A stretch of 31,755 nucleotides of DNA from DAOTYH01 sp034435015 (GTDB lineage Bacteria; Chloroflexota; Anaerolineae; Aggregatilineales; UBA3940), in contig DAOTYH010000037.1 in NCBI GenBank assembly GCA_034435015.1, positions 1 through 31,755 of the forward strand, given 5' to 3'. The notes beneath the pieces were generated by a model. The model saw nothing but the letters and a program-made list of their open reading frames with translations. It had not been told where the DNA came from and did not search any database. Positions 14,311 through 22,852 of the stretch are shown here, one piece after another; position 1 is the stretch's first letter; the number at the start of each line of letters is the position of its first letter. A program made the translations under genes and the position numbers.

Positions 14311-17211
14311 ATGGCGCAGGACAAGATCATTGTGCGCGGCGCACGTGAACATAACCTAAAGAATATAGATGTCGAGATTCCGCGTGACAAACTGGTAGTG
14401 ATCACAGGGCTGTCTGGGTCGGGCAAGTCGTCTTTGGCTTTCGACACCATCTTCGCCGAGGGTCAGAGGCGGTATGTTGAGTCATTGTCGGCTTATGCCC
14501 GCCAATTCCTTGGCCGGATGGAGAAACCTGACGTCGATCAGATCGAAGGCCTCAGCCCGGCCATCTCAATAGATCAGAAAGGTGTCAGCCATAACCCCCG
14601 TTCTACAGTGGGCACGGTCACTGAGATATACGATTATCTGCGTTTGCTCTTTGCCCGCATTGGAGTGCCGCACTGTCCTAACTGCGGGCGCGAAGTGTTT
14701 CGGCAGAGTGCGCAACAGATCGTGGATGCAATTGAAGCCATGCCAGACGGCACACGCCTTCAGGTGCTGGCGCCTCTGATCCGAGATCGGAAGGGCCATC
14801 ATCAACGGGTGTTTGAGGATGTCCGTAAGGCTGGCTTCGTGCGTGTGCGTGTGAACGGCGTGATCTACGATGTGGATGAGAAGATCGAGCTTGACCGTTA
14901 TAAGATGCACACCATCGAAGTTGTAGTTGATCGTCTGGTAGTGCGTCATTTTGACGACTCGAATGGTGAGGAGGCTAATGCGGCCCGCTATCGGCTGACG
15001 GACAGCATCGAGACAGCACTCGAAATGGGGGACGGCATTGCCATTATCAACCTGCCTGACCGGCAGGAGGACATTCTGTACTCTGAGCATCTCGCCTGCC
15101 CGCACTGTCAGATTAGCCTGCCGGAAATTGAGCCGCGTAGTTTCTCATTTAACAGCCCGCATGGAGCTTGCCCGGTGTGTCAGGGACTTGGCGTCCGGTT
15201 GGAGATCGATCCTGATCGTCTTGTGCCCAACCCTGATCTAACTCTACGAGAGGGAGTGTTTGATGCCTCTGGCTGGAGTGGATGGGAGGAAGGGAGCTAT
15301 TACCGCCAGCTTGTTGAGGCGGTAGCTAGAACTTATCACATCAGCCTTGATACACCCTGGCGGGACCTGTCTCCGGAACATCGCAAGCTTCTGCTGTACG
15401 GGACAGGGGATGAGCGTATCACCATTGTCTACCAGAACCGTGAAGGTGACCTTCGTAAGTACACTACCCGTTATGAGGGCATCATCGGTAACCTCGAACG
15501 CCGCTATCATGAGACAAACTCTGAATACATCCGTAGCCAGATTGAGAGTTACATGACCGAGTACCCTTGCCTTGCCTGCAATGGGCGCAGGTTGCGCCCT
15601 GAGTCATTGGCGGTGACGGTGGCCGGCGAGACCATTGATGTCATTACATCCCGCCCCGTAAAGGCTCTTCTGGAATGGGTGGGTGCGCTCCGAGGGGTGA
15701 ATGGTACTCCGCCCCTCCTGTCTGAGCGTGAGCGGGCAATCGCCGATCAGATATTGAAGGAGATCGAAGCGCGCTTGCGCTTCATGGTAGATGTAGGACT
15801 GGATTACCTGACTTTGAACCGCTCTGCGGGGACATTGTCAGGCGGCGAAGCACAGCGCATTCGTCTGGCAACCCAGATCGGCTCAAAGCTCACGGGGGTA
15901 CTCTATGTGTTGGATGAACCAAGTATTGGCCTGCATCAACGGGATAACCTGCGCCTGATCCATACACTAGAAGAGATGCGCGATCTAGGCAATACGCTGT
16001 TGGTTGTTGAGCATGATAATGAGATGATCCGGCACGCAGACTGGGTCATTGATCTAGGGCCGGGGGCAGGCGAACATGGCGGGCAGGTTGTGGCAGAAGG
16101 CACTGTGAGGGAAATTATGAGCCATCCAGCCTCCCTGACCGGCGCCTATCTGTCGGGTCGTGCGTCTATCCCGATCCCGGCTGTCCGACGTAACGGCAAC
16201 GGGCAGTCACTTGTTATCCGTGGGGCACGGGAAAACAATCTCAAGAATCTGACAGTGAGTATCCCGCTGGGCAAACTGGTGTGCATCACGGGTGTTTCTG
16301 GGAGCGGCAAAAGTACCCTGTTGATCGAGGTACTCTACAAGCGGCTGGCGCAGATTCTGCACGGCAGTCATGAGCGCGCCGGCGATCACGACAGCATTGA
16401 GGGAGTAGAGTACATTGACAAGGTGATTAACATTGACCAGTCACCCATCGGACGGACACCGCGCAGTAATCCCGCTACCTATACCAAGATGTTCGACCCC
16501 ATCCGTGAGCTGTTTGCTACGTTGCCTGAAAGCAAACTACGCGGCTACAAGCCGGGACGCTTTAGCTTCAATGTGAAGGGGGGTCGGTGCGAGGCCTGTC
16601 AAGGTCAGGGGGTGCTACAGGTAGAGATGCAATTTCTCCCTGATGTGTACATCCCATGTGATGTATGTCATGGGACGCGCTATAACCGTGAGACGTTGCA
16701 GGTACATTTCAAGGGCCTGAATATTGCTCAGGTGCTTGACCTGACAGTCGAGGAAGCGTTGGAGGTCTTCAGCGCTATCCCGGCAATCGTGAATAAGCTG
16801 GAAACCCTCCGAAGTGTAGGGCTGGGATACATCCGTTTGGGGCAACCGGCCACTACGCTTTCAGGAGGTGAGGCACAACGGGTCAAGTTGAGCCGGGAGC
16901 TTTCAAAGAGGGCAACAGGGCGGACGCTCTATGTGTTGGATGAGCCGTCCGTAGGGTTACATGCGGCTGATGTGGCGCGGCTGATTGATGTGCTTCAGAC
17001 GTTGGTTGATCAGGGGAACACTGTCATCATTATTGAGCACCATCCCGATATAATCAAAGTGGCTGATCACATACTCGATCTGGGGCCGGAGGGTGGTGAC
17101 GATGGAGGAGAGATCGTGGCACAAGGCACACCAGAGGAAGTAGCCGCCGTGCCGCACAGCTATACAGGGCAGTTCCTGAAAGAGTTGTTGAACGGCAACA
17201 GAGCTTATTAG
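14311..17211 (+). CDS. uvrA: UvrABC excinuclease subunit UvrA
   Basis: A 966-residue double ABC-type ATPase that finds bulky DNA lesions and loads UvrB in nucleotide excision repair. Walker A sites are GLSGSGKSSLAF (about residue 33) and GVSGSGKSTLLIEVL (about 658). ABC signatures are LSGGEAQRIRLA (about 509) and LSGGEAQRVKLS (about 850), each followed by a Walker B LYVLDEPSIGLH or LYVLDEPSVGLH. Zinc modules are CPHC-x19-CPVC (about 263-289) and CEAC-x19-CDVC (about 760-787). Length is slightly above the common 940. A GGGGAGAAG ribosome site lies 9 bases before the ATG. uvrB and uvrC are not in the window. Confidence 0.97.
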   Translation: MAQDKIIVRGAREHNLKNIDVEIPRDKLVVITGLSGSGKSSLAFDTIFAEGQRRYVESLSAYARQFLGRMEKPDVDQIEGLSPAISIDQKGVSHNPRSTVGTVTEIYDYLRLLFARIGVPHCPNCGREVFRQSAQQIVDAIEAMPDGTRLQVLAPLIRDRKGHHQRVFEDVRKAGFVRVRVNGVIYDVDEKIELDRYKMHTIEVVVDRLVVRHFDDSNGEEANAARYRLTDSIETALEMGDGIAIINLPDRQEDILYSEHLACPHCQISLPEIEPRSFSFNSPHGACPVCQGLGVRLEIDPDRLVPNPDLTLREGVFDASGWSGWEEGSYYRQLVEAVARTYHISLDTPWRDLSPEHRKLLLYGTGDERITIVYQNREGDLRKYTTRYEGIIGNLERRYHETNSEYIRSQIESYMTEYPCLACNGRRLRPESLAVTVAGETIDVITSRPVKALLEWVGALRGVNGTPPLLSERERAIADQILKEIEARLRFMVDVGLDYLTLNRSAGTLSGGEAQRIRLATQIGSKLTGVLYVLDEPSIGLHQRDNLRLIHTLEEMRDLGNTLLVVEHDNEMIRHADWVIDLGPGAGEHGGQVVAEGTVREIMSHPASLTGAYLSGRASIPIPAVRRNGNGQSLVIRGARENNLKNLTVSIPLGKLVCITGVSGSGKSTLLIEVLYKRLAQILHGSHERAGDHDSIEGVEYIDKVINIDQSPIGRTPRSNPATYTKMFDPIRELFATLPESKLRGYKPGRFSFNVKGGRCEACQGQGVLQVEMQFLPDVYIPCDVCHGTRYNRETLQVHFKGLNIAQVLDLTVEEALEVFSAIPAIVNKLETLRSVGLGYIRLGQPATTLSGGEAQRVKLSRELSKRATGRTLYVLDEPSVGLHAADVARLIDVLQTLVDQGNTVIIIEHHPDIIKVADHILDLGPEGGDDGGEIVAQGTPEEVAAVPHSYTGQFLKELLNGNRAY

Positions 17212-17318
17212 GCCCGTTTTGCCTCTTCTGTCTGGCAGATGGTTGAGGGCATGAAGCGTATCCTACATACAGGCATCCAATAAACGTGAGAAGCAGAAGA
17301 TTTCATAGGGAATGAGCG

Positions 17319-18200
17319 ATGAGTGAGGTCGGAAGGCGGATGCTGGTATCGCTGGCGCACCCCGACGATGAGTCTTTCGGGATGGCAGGTACGATAGCCC
17401 GCTATGTTAGTGAGAGGGTGCAGGTTTACCTGATCTGTGCCACTAATGGTGATGTGGGTGTCGCCGATCCTCAATTCATGGAGGATTACGCGACTGTGGC
17501 ACAGTTGCGGATGGCTGAGCTGTGCTGTGCGGCTCAGACGCTGGGGTTGGCTCATATTTATCCATTGGGCTACCGCGATTCGGGGATGATGGGTTCTCCA
17601 GACAACCAGCATCCTGAGGCCCTCTATGCCGCTGATCTGGACGAGGTAGCCAGACGCATCACGGCGATCATTCGTGAAGTACGCCCGCAAGTCGTGGTGA
17701 CATTTGATCCTTATGGGGGTTATGGGCATCCCGACCATATTAAGATGCATCAGGCCACAGTGCGTGCCTTCGAAGCGGCAGGTGATCCCCAGCGTTATCC
17801 GGAGCAAGTCGCAGGGGGGTTACTTCCCTATCGGCCACAGAAGCTGTACTTCACAACTTTCGACCGGCGCTGGTTGCGGGTGATTGTCCAGTTGATGCCG
17901 TTGTGGGGGCAGGACCCTGCCCAAATGGGGCGCAACAGAGACATCAATCTGTATGAGGTAGCCGCTCATGACTCCCCAGTCCATGCCCGCATCTCAACAA
18001 AAGCATACGAGGGAGTGGCTCAAAAGGCTCGCGAATGTCATGCCAGCCAGCTTGGCGGTGTCGGGGGGCCGCGCCGGCTCTCTCAGATCATCAGCCGCTT
18101 GGTTGTGGGGCCTCAGGAGCTGTACACGCGTGCTTATCCGCCTGTTAATGGGCGGCGCATAAAAGAACACGATCTATTTGCGGGTGTAATCCCGGATTGA
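17319..18200 (+). CDS. PIG-L (LmbE-like) N-acetylglucosaminyl deacetylase family protein
   Basis: A 293-residue zinc hydrolase. The zinc and base motif AHPDDESFG is near residue 10, ATNGDVG follows, and the late zinc His is in FDPYGGYGHPDHIKMHQA. This family removes acetyl groups from GlcNAc-linked substrates. It includes MshB and Mca of mycothiol metabolism, BshB of bacillithiol metabolism, and many deacetylases of unknown target. The length suits the MshB/Mca branch, but motifs alone do not settle it. ATG 17319 is used, because another ATG seven bases upstream runs into a stop at once. Downstream is a glyoxalase-II-like gene that starts 33 bases after this stop. Confidence 0.85.
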   Translation: MSEVGRRMLVSLAHPDDESFGMAGTIARYVSERVQVYLICATNGDVGVADPQFMEDYATVAQLRMAELCCAAQTLGLAHIYPLGYRDSGMMGSPDNQHPEALYAADLDEVARRITAIIREVRPQVVVTFDPYGGYGHPDHIKMHQATVRAFEAAGDPQRYPEQVAGGLLPYRPQKLYFTTFDRRWLRVIVQLMPLWGQDPAQMGRNRDINLYEVAAHDSPVHARISTKAYEGVAQKARECHASQLGGVGGPRRLSQIISRLVVGPQELYTRAYPPVNGRRIKEHDLFAGVIPD

Positions 18201-18232
18201 TCCCTGAGAGTTTAGCGGAGAGATTTTTCCTC

Positions 18233-18856
18233 ATGGATATTGATATTCTGCCGGTTGGCCCTCTTCAGACGAATTGTTATCTATTAACCTGCCGTGAGAC
18301 TCGTGAGGCGGTGCTGATTGACCCCGGCTGGAATGATCGATCAATCCGGGACGCCATTACCGCAAGAGGAGCTAAAGTTAAGCTCATCCTTAACACCCAT
18401 GCCCACTTCGATCATATAGGGGGCAACGCGGCCATGATCGAGGAGACAGGCGCCATGCTGGCCATTCATCCGGCTGATTTGCCCCTATTGCGGGTCAAGG
18501 GGGGCGCGGACATGTTTGGCTTCCCTGTACGTCCCAGCCCTGAGCCTGAGCGCCTGCTGGCCCCTGACGAGGTACTGAAGGTCGGTACATTACAGCTCAG
18601 GGTGCTTTTTACGCCAGGCCACACACCGGGGCATGTCTCTTTCTATGAGGAAGTGCATCAGGCCGTGTTTGATGGGGATGTGCTGTTCAAAGGGGGCATT
18701 GGGCGCACCGACCTGCCTGGAGGAAGTCAGGAACAGCTCATGGACTCAATCCGCCGTGTGCTGTTTCAGTTACCCGATCAGGTAGTGGTTTATCCGGGGC
18801 ATGGGCCGGCAACCACCATTGGCGAGGAGCGGGCATCTAACCCTTGGCTTGACTAG
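18233..18856 (+). CDS. Glyoxalase II-like metallo-hydrolase
   Basis: A 207-residue MBL-fold hydrolase of the glyoxalase II group, which hydrolyses thioesters such as S-lactoylglutathione. Metal residues are in NTHAHFDHIGG, FTPGHTPGHVSFY, FDGDVLFKGGIGRTDL and VYPGHGPATTIGEE. The C-terminal glutathione-binding helices of true glyoxalase II are absent, as in the short YcbL-like form, so the thiol partner may differ. ATG 18233 is preferred (GCGGAGAG about 10 bases upstream) over an in-frame TTG at 18197. It is probably co-transcribed with the PIG-L deacetylase gene, an arrangement compatible with low-molecular-weight thiol chemistry but not proof of it. Confidence 0.85.
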   Translation: MDIDILPVGPLQTNCYLLTCRETREAVLIDPGWNDRSIRDAITARGAKVKLILNTHAHFDHIGGNAAMIEETGAMLAIHPADLPLLRVKGGADMFGFPVRPSPEPERLLAPDEVLKVGTLQLRVLFTPGHTPGHVSFYEEVHQAVFDGDVLFKGGIGRTDLPGGSQEQLMDSIRRVLFQLPDQVVVYPGHGPATTIGEERASNPWLD

Positions 18857-18859
18857 CTG

Positions 18860-19693
18860 TTAATCGTTCAAGCCCAATGCCTGTTGTCTGATGACAGCCT
18901 GCCCTTCCGGGCTGAGAATCCAGTCTAGCAGATTGCGCAGAGCGCCCTCTGGCTCGGATGGTGTTACAAAAAAGACAGGCATCATAAGCCGATAAGCACG
19001 TCGTCGTGCGGCCTCACGGCTGGGGGAAACTCCGTCAACGCTTAGCGGGATGACTTGCTCTTCTGACAGGCTCAGGGATGTACCTGCCGCATAGCCGATC
19101 CCTCCTGGCGTTGTGCCGACCTGTTCCAGCATATCCTGCTCGTCCATTGCCAACCGGGCGGACCGAGTAATGGGCTGTCCTTCCATCACCAGCGCTTCAA
19201 AAGCTTGCCGGATGGATGTTCCCTGTTCGCGTGTGATAGCCTGAATTGAGATGACCGGTCCACCAAGAGCATCCCATGAACTGATGCGGCCTGTAAAGAT
19301 GCCCCTGATTTCGTCAAGGGACAGGCTGTCAATGGGGAGTTCTGGGTTAGCTACGATGATTAACAGCTCATTGGCAATGGGGGTGAAAAACAGCTCCTCC
19401 TGCTTAGGGGGATGTGCCAGAAAGAGTGCGTCCATTTCCCCCGATTGCAGGGCGGTCAGGGCTGGCTGGTGCTCAAGTTGTGTCAGGGTCAGGGGTGTTC
19501 CACCGATGTCTTTGCTCTCGTAGGCGTTGAGCAGACTCTCTGCCAAGGGAGCTGAGGCAGTATCGGAAGCCAACCGGATGGAAAGCTCGACCGGATTGCT
19601 GGCGTCCTGTTGATGGCAGGCGGTGACCAACAGAAGCATTATTGTCCCCAGGCCGTTGCCAACCCAGTAGCTCTGATGGTTATACTTCCCCAT
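18860..19693 (-). CDS. Substrate-binding lipoprotein (PstS/ModA-like periplasmic fold)
   Basis: A 277-residue exported binding protein. A signal segment ends at a lipobox LLVTACHQQ (Cys26). The body shows the type II periplasmic-binding layout: SIRLASDTASAPLAESLLNAYE at the start, ALQSGEMDALFLAHPP, a GIFTGRISSWDALGG segment typical of phosphate-binding PstS-like proteins, QGTSIRQAFEALVM and a C-terminal FFVTPSEPEGALRNLLDWILSPEGQ. It lacks neighbouring ABC permease or ATPase genes, so it may be an orphan or a sensor component. It starts 6 bases after the uppP stop codon, last in a tgt-uppP run. Confidence 0.8.
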   Translation of the reverse strand: MGKYNHQSYWVGNGLGTIMLLLVTACHQQDASNPVELSIRLASDTASAPLAESLLNAYESKDIGGTPLTLTQLEHQPALTALQSGEMDALFLAHPPKQEELFFTPIANELLIIVANPELPIDSLSLDEIRGIFTGRISSWDALGGPVISIQAITREQGTSIRQAFEALVMEGQPITRSARLAMDEQDMLEQVGTTPGGIGYAAGTSLSLSEEQVIPLSVDGVSPSREAARRRAYRLMMPVFFVTPSEPEGALRNLLDWILSPEGQAVIRQQALGLND

Positions 19694-19699
19694 GCAGGG

Positions 19700-20518
19700 T
19701 TACAATGCCCCGCGCAACAACGCGATGATCAGGCAGGCGGCTCCTGCTAGAACACAATAGAGGGCAAAGATATAGGTGGACCGAGTGCGCAGGAATCCCA
19801 ACAGCCACCAGATGACTAGGTAGCCGCTGACGAAGGCGCTCAAGAAGCCAGCTACTAGAAAGGCTACGCCGGCCAGAGAGGCTCCTTCGTGGATGAGTCT
19901 AGCAAGCTGGGAAATACCGGCCCCAAAGATGATGGGGGCAGACAGCAGAAAGCTGAAGCGGGCGGCACTGTCGCGCTGTAAGTTGCGTAGACGCCCGGCG
20001 GCGATGGTTGCCCCTGAGCGGCTGATGCCAGGGATAATGGCCGCGGCCTGTGCCAACCCTACAACCACACTATCCAACCAGTTCAGAGTTTCTAGCTGAC
20101 GGTCCAGTTTCCCTAGACGCTCGCTTACTACTAGTATTGCGGCGGTCACAAACAACATAGCGGCTGTCGTGACAGGCTGGCTGAATAGGCTCTCAAAGAA
20201 GTCCTCAAACAGCATCCCCAGCACGGCGGCGGGTATTGTCCCCAGTATGATCAGGCCAAGCAATTTGAGGTCTGGGTCATTGCTGTTGCGGGTGCGTAGC
20301 CAGCGCGGTATGGCGGCCAGCATAGTCAGCCAGTCCTTGCGGAAGTAAATCAGGACGGCAAGCAGTGTACCTAGGTGGAGGGTCGTATCGAAGGTCAGGG
20401 CGGGTTTATCCCACCCGAACAGCCATGGGACGAGAACAAGGTGTGCTGAACTGGATATAGGGATGAACTCTGTAGCACCTTGTGTAATGCCCAGAACGAT
20501 GGCCTCGATGATTGTCAC
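19700..20518 (-). CDS. uppP: Undecaprenyl-diphosphatase UppP (BacA)
   Basis: A 272-residue integral membrane phosphatase that recycles undecaprenyl pyrophosphate to the monophosphate carrier lipid for cell-wall synthesis. The first signature is GITQGATEFIPISSSAHL, with its catalytic Glu. The second is PGISRSGATIAAG. Multiple hydrophobic helices span the rest, including LVAGFLSAFVSGYLVIWWLLGFL. The GTG start at 20518 overlaps the tgt stop (GTGA), which implies translational coupling. Confidence 0.95.
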   Translation of the reverse strand: MTIIEAIVLGITQGATEFIPISSSAHLVLVPWLFGWDKPALTFDTTLHLGTLLAVLIYFRKDWLTMLAAIPRWLRTRNSNDPDLKLLGLIILGTIPAAVLGMLFEDFFESLFSQPVTTAAMLFVTAAILVVSERLGKLDRQLETLNWLDSVVVGLAQAAAIIPGISRSGATIAAGRLRNLQRDSAARFSFLLSAPIIFGAGISQLARLIHEGASLAGVAFLVAGFLSAFVSGYLVIWWLLGFLRTRSTYIFALYCVLAGAACLIIALLRGAL

Positions 20519-21654
20519 TGTGGTTCTCCTTGTTCATCCTTTGGCGAGTGGTAATTGGCTAGTGTTTCTGCGGCAAAGCTGGTGAAGCGGCCTTCCAGAA
20601 TAGCCGCCCGCATATCCCCGGCCAGCCGAATCAGTGCCCGTAGATTGTGGATGCTAAGCAATATGTGGGCCAGTATTTCCTGACTATTGATCAGGTGACG
20701 CAGATAGGCCCGGCTGAAATGCTGGCAGGTGTAACAATCACAGCCTTCTTCAACCGGGGCAGGGTCACGGGTGTAAGTTGCGTTGCGGATGGTGATCTGT
20801 CCTTGGCGGGTCAGGGCGGCGCCGTGTCTTGCAACACGTGTTGGTAATGCGCAATCGAAGATGTCAATTCCCCGCGCTACACCGTTGATCAGATCAGGTA
20901 TTGTGCCGACCCCCATCAGGTAGCGGGGTTTGTCTTCAGGGAGCAAGGGGGTTACTGTCTCCAATATGCGGTGCATGTCTTCTTTGCTTTCCCCGACCGA
21001 CAGTCCGCCTATTGCGTAACCGGGGAAGTCCATCCCAACGAGTGTGCGGGCAGACTCGCGTCGCAGGTCGTCGTAAATGCCTCCCTGCACGATGCCAAAT
21101 AGCGCTTGCCGATCCGGATTAGTCCATGCGGCACGACAGCGTTCTGCCCAGCGGTGAGTACGTTCAAGAGCGATGCGGTTGTACTGGTGATCGAAGGGGG
21201 TAGTGCATTCATCAAAGCACATGATGATGTCTGCACCCAGATTTTGCTGGATGGCCATTGAGCGCTCTGGTGTCAAGCGGTGAAGCGAACCATCTAGATG
21301 AGAGCGGAAAGTTACCCCCTCATCGTCAATTTGATTGATTGCCGAAAGGCTCCAGACTTGAAACCCGCCGCTGTCAGTCAGGATGGGGCCGTCCCATGCC
21401 ATAAAGGTATGCAGGCCGCCCAGGCCGCGTATCAGCTCGTCACCGGGGCGCAGGTAGAGGTGGTAGGTATTAGCAAGGATCAGGCTGGCCCCCAGATCAA
21501 CCAGATCGCGCGGTGTCACCGCTTTGACTGTCCCCTGGGTGCCGACCGGAGCAAAAACCGGTGTGAACAACGGGCCGTGCGGAGTTTGGAATACGCCGGC
21601 GCGGGCCGCTCCATCAGCGGCCTGTAAAGTGAAACTGAAGACTCGCGGATGCAT
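20515..21654 (-). CDS. tgt: tRNA-guanine transglycosylase Tgt
   Basis: A 379-residue enzyme that exchanges guanine-34 of GUN-anticodon tRNAs for preQ1, the first tRNA-level step of queuosine synthesis. Motifs are ILANTYHLYLRPG, the substrate-binding TDSGGFQVWSLS, VQGGIYDDLR, GYAIGGLSVGE, the nucleophile region FDCALPTRVARHG, and a zinc site CDCYTC with a later His (about 306-340). The ATG is preceded at 8 bases by TATAAT, so the message is probably leaderless. It heads a run with uppP. queG of the same pathway is 11 kb away; queA and the preQ1 genes are not in the window. Confidence 0.96.
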   Translation of the reverse strand: MHPRVFSFTLQAADGAARAGVFQTPHGPLFTPVFAPVGTQGTVKAVTPRDLVDLGASLILANTYHLYLRPGDELIRGLGGLHTFMAWDGPILTDSGGFQVWSLSAINQIDDEGVTFRSHLDGSLHRLTPERSMAIQQNLGADIIMCFDECTTPFDHQYNRIALERTHRWAERCRAAWTNPDRQALFGIVQGGIYDDLRRESARTLVGMDFPGYAIGGLSVGESKEDMHRILETVTPLLPEDKPRYLMGVGTIPDLINGVARGIDIFDCALPTRVARHGAALTRQGQITIRNATYTRDPAPVEEGCDCYTCQHFSRAYLRHLINSQEILAHILLSIHNLRALIRLAGDMRAAILEGRFTSFAAETLANYHSPKDEQGEPQ

Positions 21655-21662
21655 GAGCGGGC

Positions 21663-21671
21663 ATTATACCA
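21663..21671 (-). promoter_or_regulatory. Extended -10 promoter of tgt, probably leaderless
   Basis: TGGTATAAT on the minus strand (21671-21663), a perfect -10 with the TG extension, stands eight bases before ATG 21654. There is no Shine-Dalgarno sequence between them. Confidence 0.55.
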
Positions 21672-21751
21672 CTGCCTGTCCTCTGAATACCATGTCATTT
21701 TTTGGGGAAACAGTCTCGTAACGGGAGAGCTGGCCCCCTGTCTGACACTGT

Positions 21752-22384
21752 TTACCCGTGCAGATAATGGCTGTCAATATACTGGAGCACTTTCGTGAGG
21801 GGAGTGCGCGCCCACGATTGCCTGAGCATCGTAAGCTTGGCCAGTGCCTGCTCGTCAAGGCGCGGCTTGCTCTCCTCGATGGCATCGGTCATAGCAAACA
21901 GGTCGCGGGCTTCCCGATCCAACCCCAGCAGTTGGGCGGCATGCGCCATGTGCAGGAAAGGGTCCGGCTCCTGAAAATCTTTGACACTGCACTGGGCAAT
22001 AATACTGCGTGCCCACCAGACACAGGCTTCCGGCAGACGATTTCGGTCAAACTCGGCCAGCCCGGCGACTGAATAGAGACGATATTTGCGTGGGCAACGG
22101 GGGATCGCATCCAGCGCTACCTGAAGGGCCTCTTCTGGAAACTCCTTTTGATAGTAGATGTAGGCGACCATGAAGGGGATGAGGTCGCTGTCAGGATACA
22201 TCTTCATAAGCGAGTTGGCGTAATCTATGGCATCCTGCATATTGCCTGCGTCACGCATCTCTGCCACATGGGTCAATTCAGGGATGTCATCTTCTCCCCG
22301 CTCGTCTTTGATCTCCTCATAAGGGAGGGTGGTGCACATCTTGAAGAATTTTTCTTCTCTCGTCTGTTGTTCCTGACGGCTCAT
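21752..22384 (-). CDS. TPR-like helical protein, function unknown
   Basis: A 210-residue soluble protein with no recognised family name. From about residue 40 it shows repeated 34-residue helical pairs of the TPR type: AEMRDAGNMQDAIDYANSLMKMYPDSDLIPFMVAYIYYQ, then FPEEALQVALDAIPRCPRKYRLYSVAGLAEFDRNRLPEACVWWARSII, then PFLHMAHAAQLLGLDREARDLF. ATG 22384 is chosen (GAGGGCAG about 8 bases upstream); an upstream start would add 19 odd His/Tyr-rich residues. A role in protein-protein contacts is an inference from the repeats only. It is divergent from the glycine riboswitch promoter and followed by tgt on the same strand after 97 bases. Confidence 0.7.
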   Translation of the reverse strand: MSRQEQQTREEKFFKMCTTLPYEEIKDERGEDDIPELTHVAEMRDAGNMQDAIDYANSLMKMYPDSDLIPFMVAYIYYQKEFPEEALQVALDAIPRCPRKYRLYSVAGLAEFDRNRLPEACVWWARSIIAQCSVKDFQEPDPFLHMAHAAQLLGLDREARDLFAMTDAIEESKPRLDEQALAKLTMLRQSWARTPLTKVLQYIDSHYLHG

Positions 22385-22505
22385 TGATCTGCCCTCGCAA
22401 TGACAATAATGGTGATAATGGAGCAGATACAAGGATAGCACAATGTAGGGAGGTAAAAAAGCCTCGCCAACCCGTAGGAGCTTCTAGCAGGCACTGGGAA
22501 CGTCG

Positions 22506-22534
22506 TTGACAGTCTAGCGCTGGTTGCCTACAAT
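22506..22534 (+). promoter_or_regulatory. Sigma-70-type promoter of the glycine riboswitch-gcv operon
   Basis: A consensus TTGACA (22506-22511), an ideal 17-base spacer and TACAAT (22529-22534) lie about 30 bases before the first riboswitch aptamer. This is the best promoter in the window, and its position fits transcription of the whole leader. Confidence 0.82.
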
Positions 22535-22565
22535 ATGGTTGTGCACAAACTGGATATTATAGGGA

Positions 22566-22798
22566 GGGGCGGGGGAGAGTCTTCCACCCGAGGGAGCGCC
22601 GAAGGGGCAAGTCAGTGGGGTCGCGCCTGCTGACGAAACTCTCAGGTACCAAGACCTCGTCTCTCTAATCCTCTGGAAAGCTCCGCTACATGCTAGGCGG
22701 GCACCGATGGGGCAAGCCTCCGGAGAGGGGGTGAATCTCTCAGGTTGATGACAGGGGGAACGGACAGCCAACGGGATGTTGCTGTGTGTTCCCCCTGT
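22566..22798 (+). promoter_or_regulatory. Tandem glycine riboswitch
   Basis: Two glycine aptamers in tandem lie in the leader of gcvH. Aptamer 1 (about 22566-22657) has GGGGAGAG, CGCCGAAGGGGCAA and GAAACTCTCAGG. Aptamer 2 (about 22668-22757) has CTCTGGAAAGC, GCACCGATGGGGCAA and GTGAATCTCTCAGG, closed by CCTCTG pairing with CAGGGG. The same CAGGGG also forms an 11-bp alternative hairpin, 22751-22761 with 22788-22798. Glycine binding would favour the aptamer stem and prevent that hairpin, consistent with the known glycine-ON behaviour of gcv switches. The run after the alternative hairpin is only weakly T-rich, so control may be partly translational. Confidence 0.92.
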
Positions 22799-22852
22799 TG
22801 CTGTTTGCGGTTTGCGTTCGTTACCTTATCTATAGAAAGCAAGAGGGAAAAA

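Noticed and set aside
14566..15105. Long minus-strand frame inside uvrA
   Set aside because: It is a shadow of the uvrA coding strand with no recognisable motif.
22745..22852. Longer gcvH start at 22745
   Set aside because: It would translate the riboswitch expression platform into a Cys-rich leader; ATG 22853 has a good ribosome site and matches the family start.
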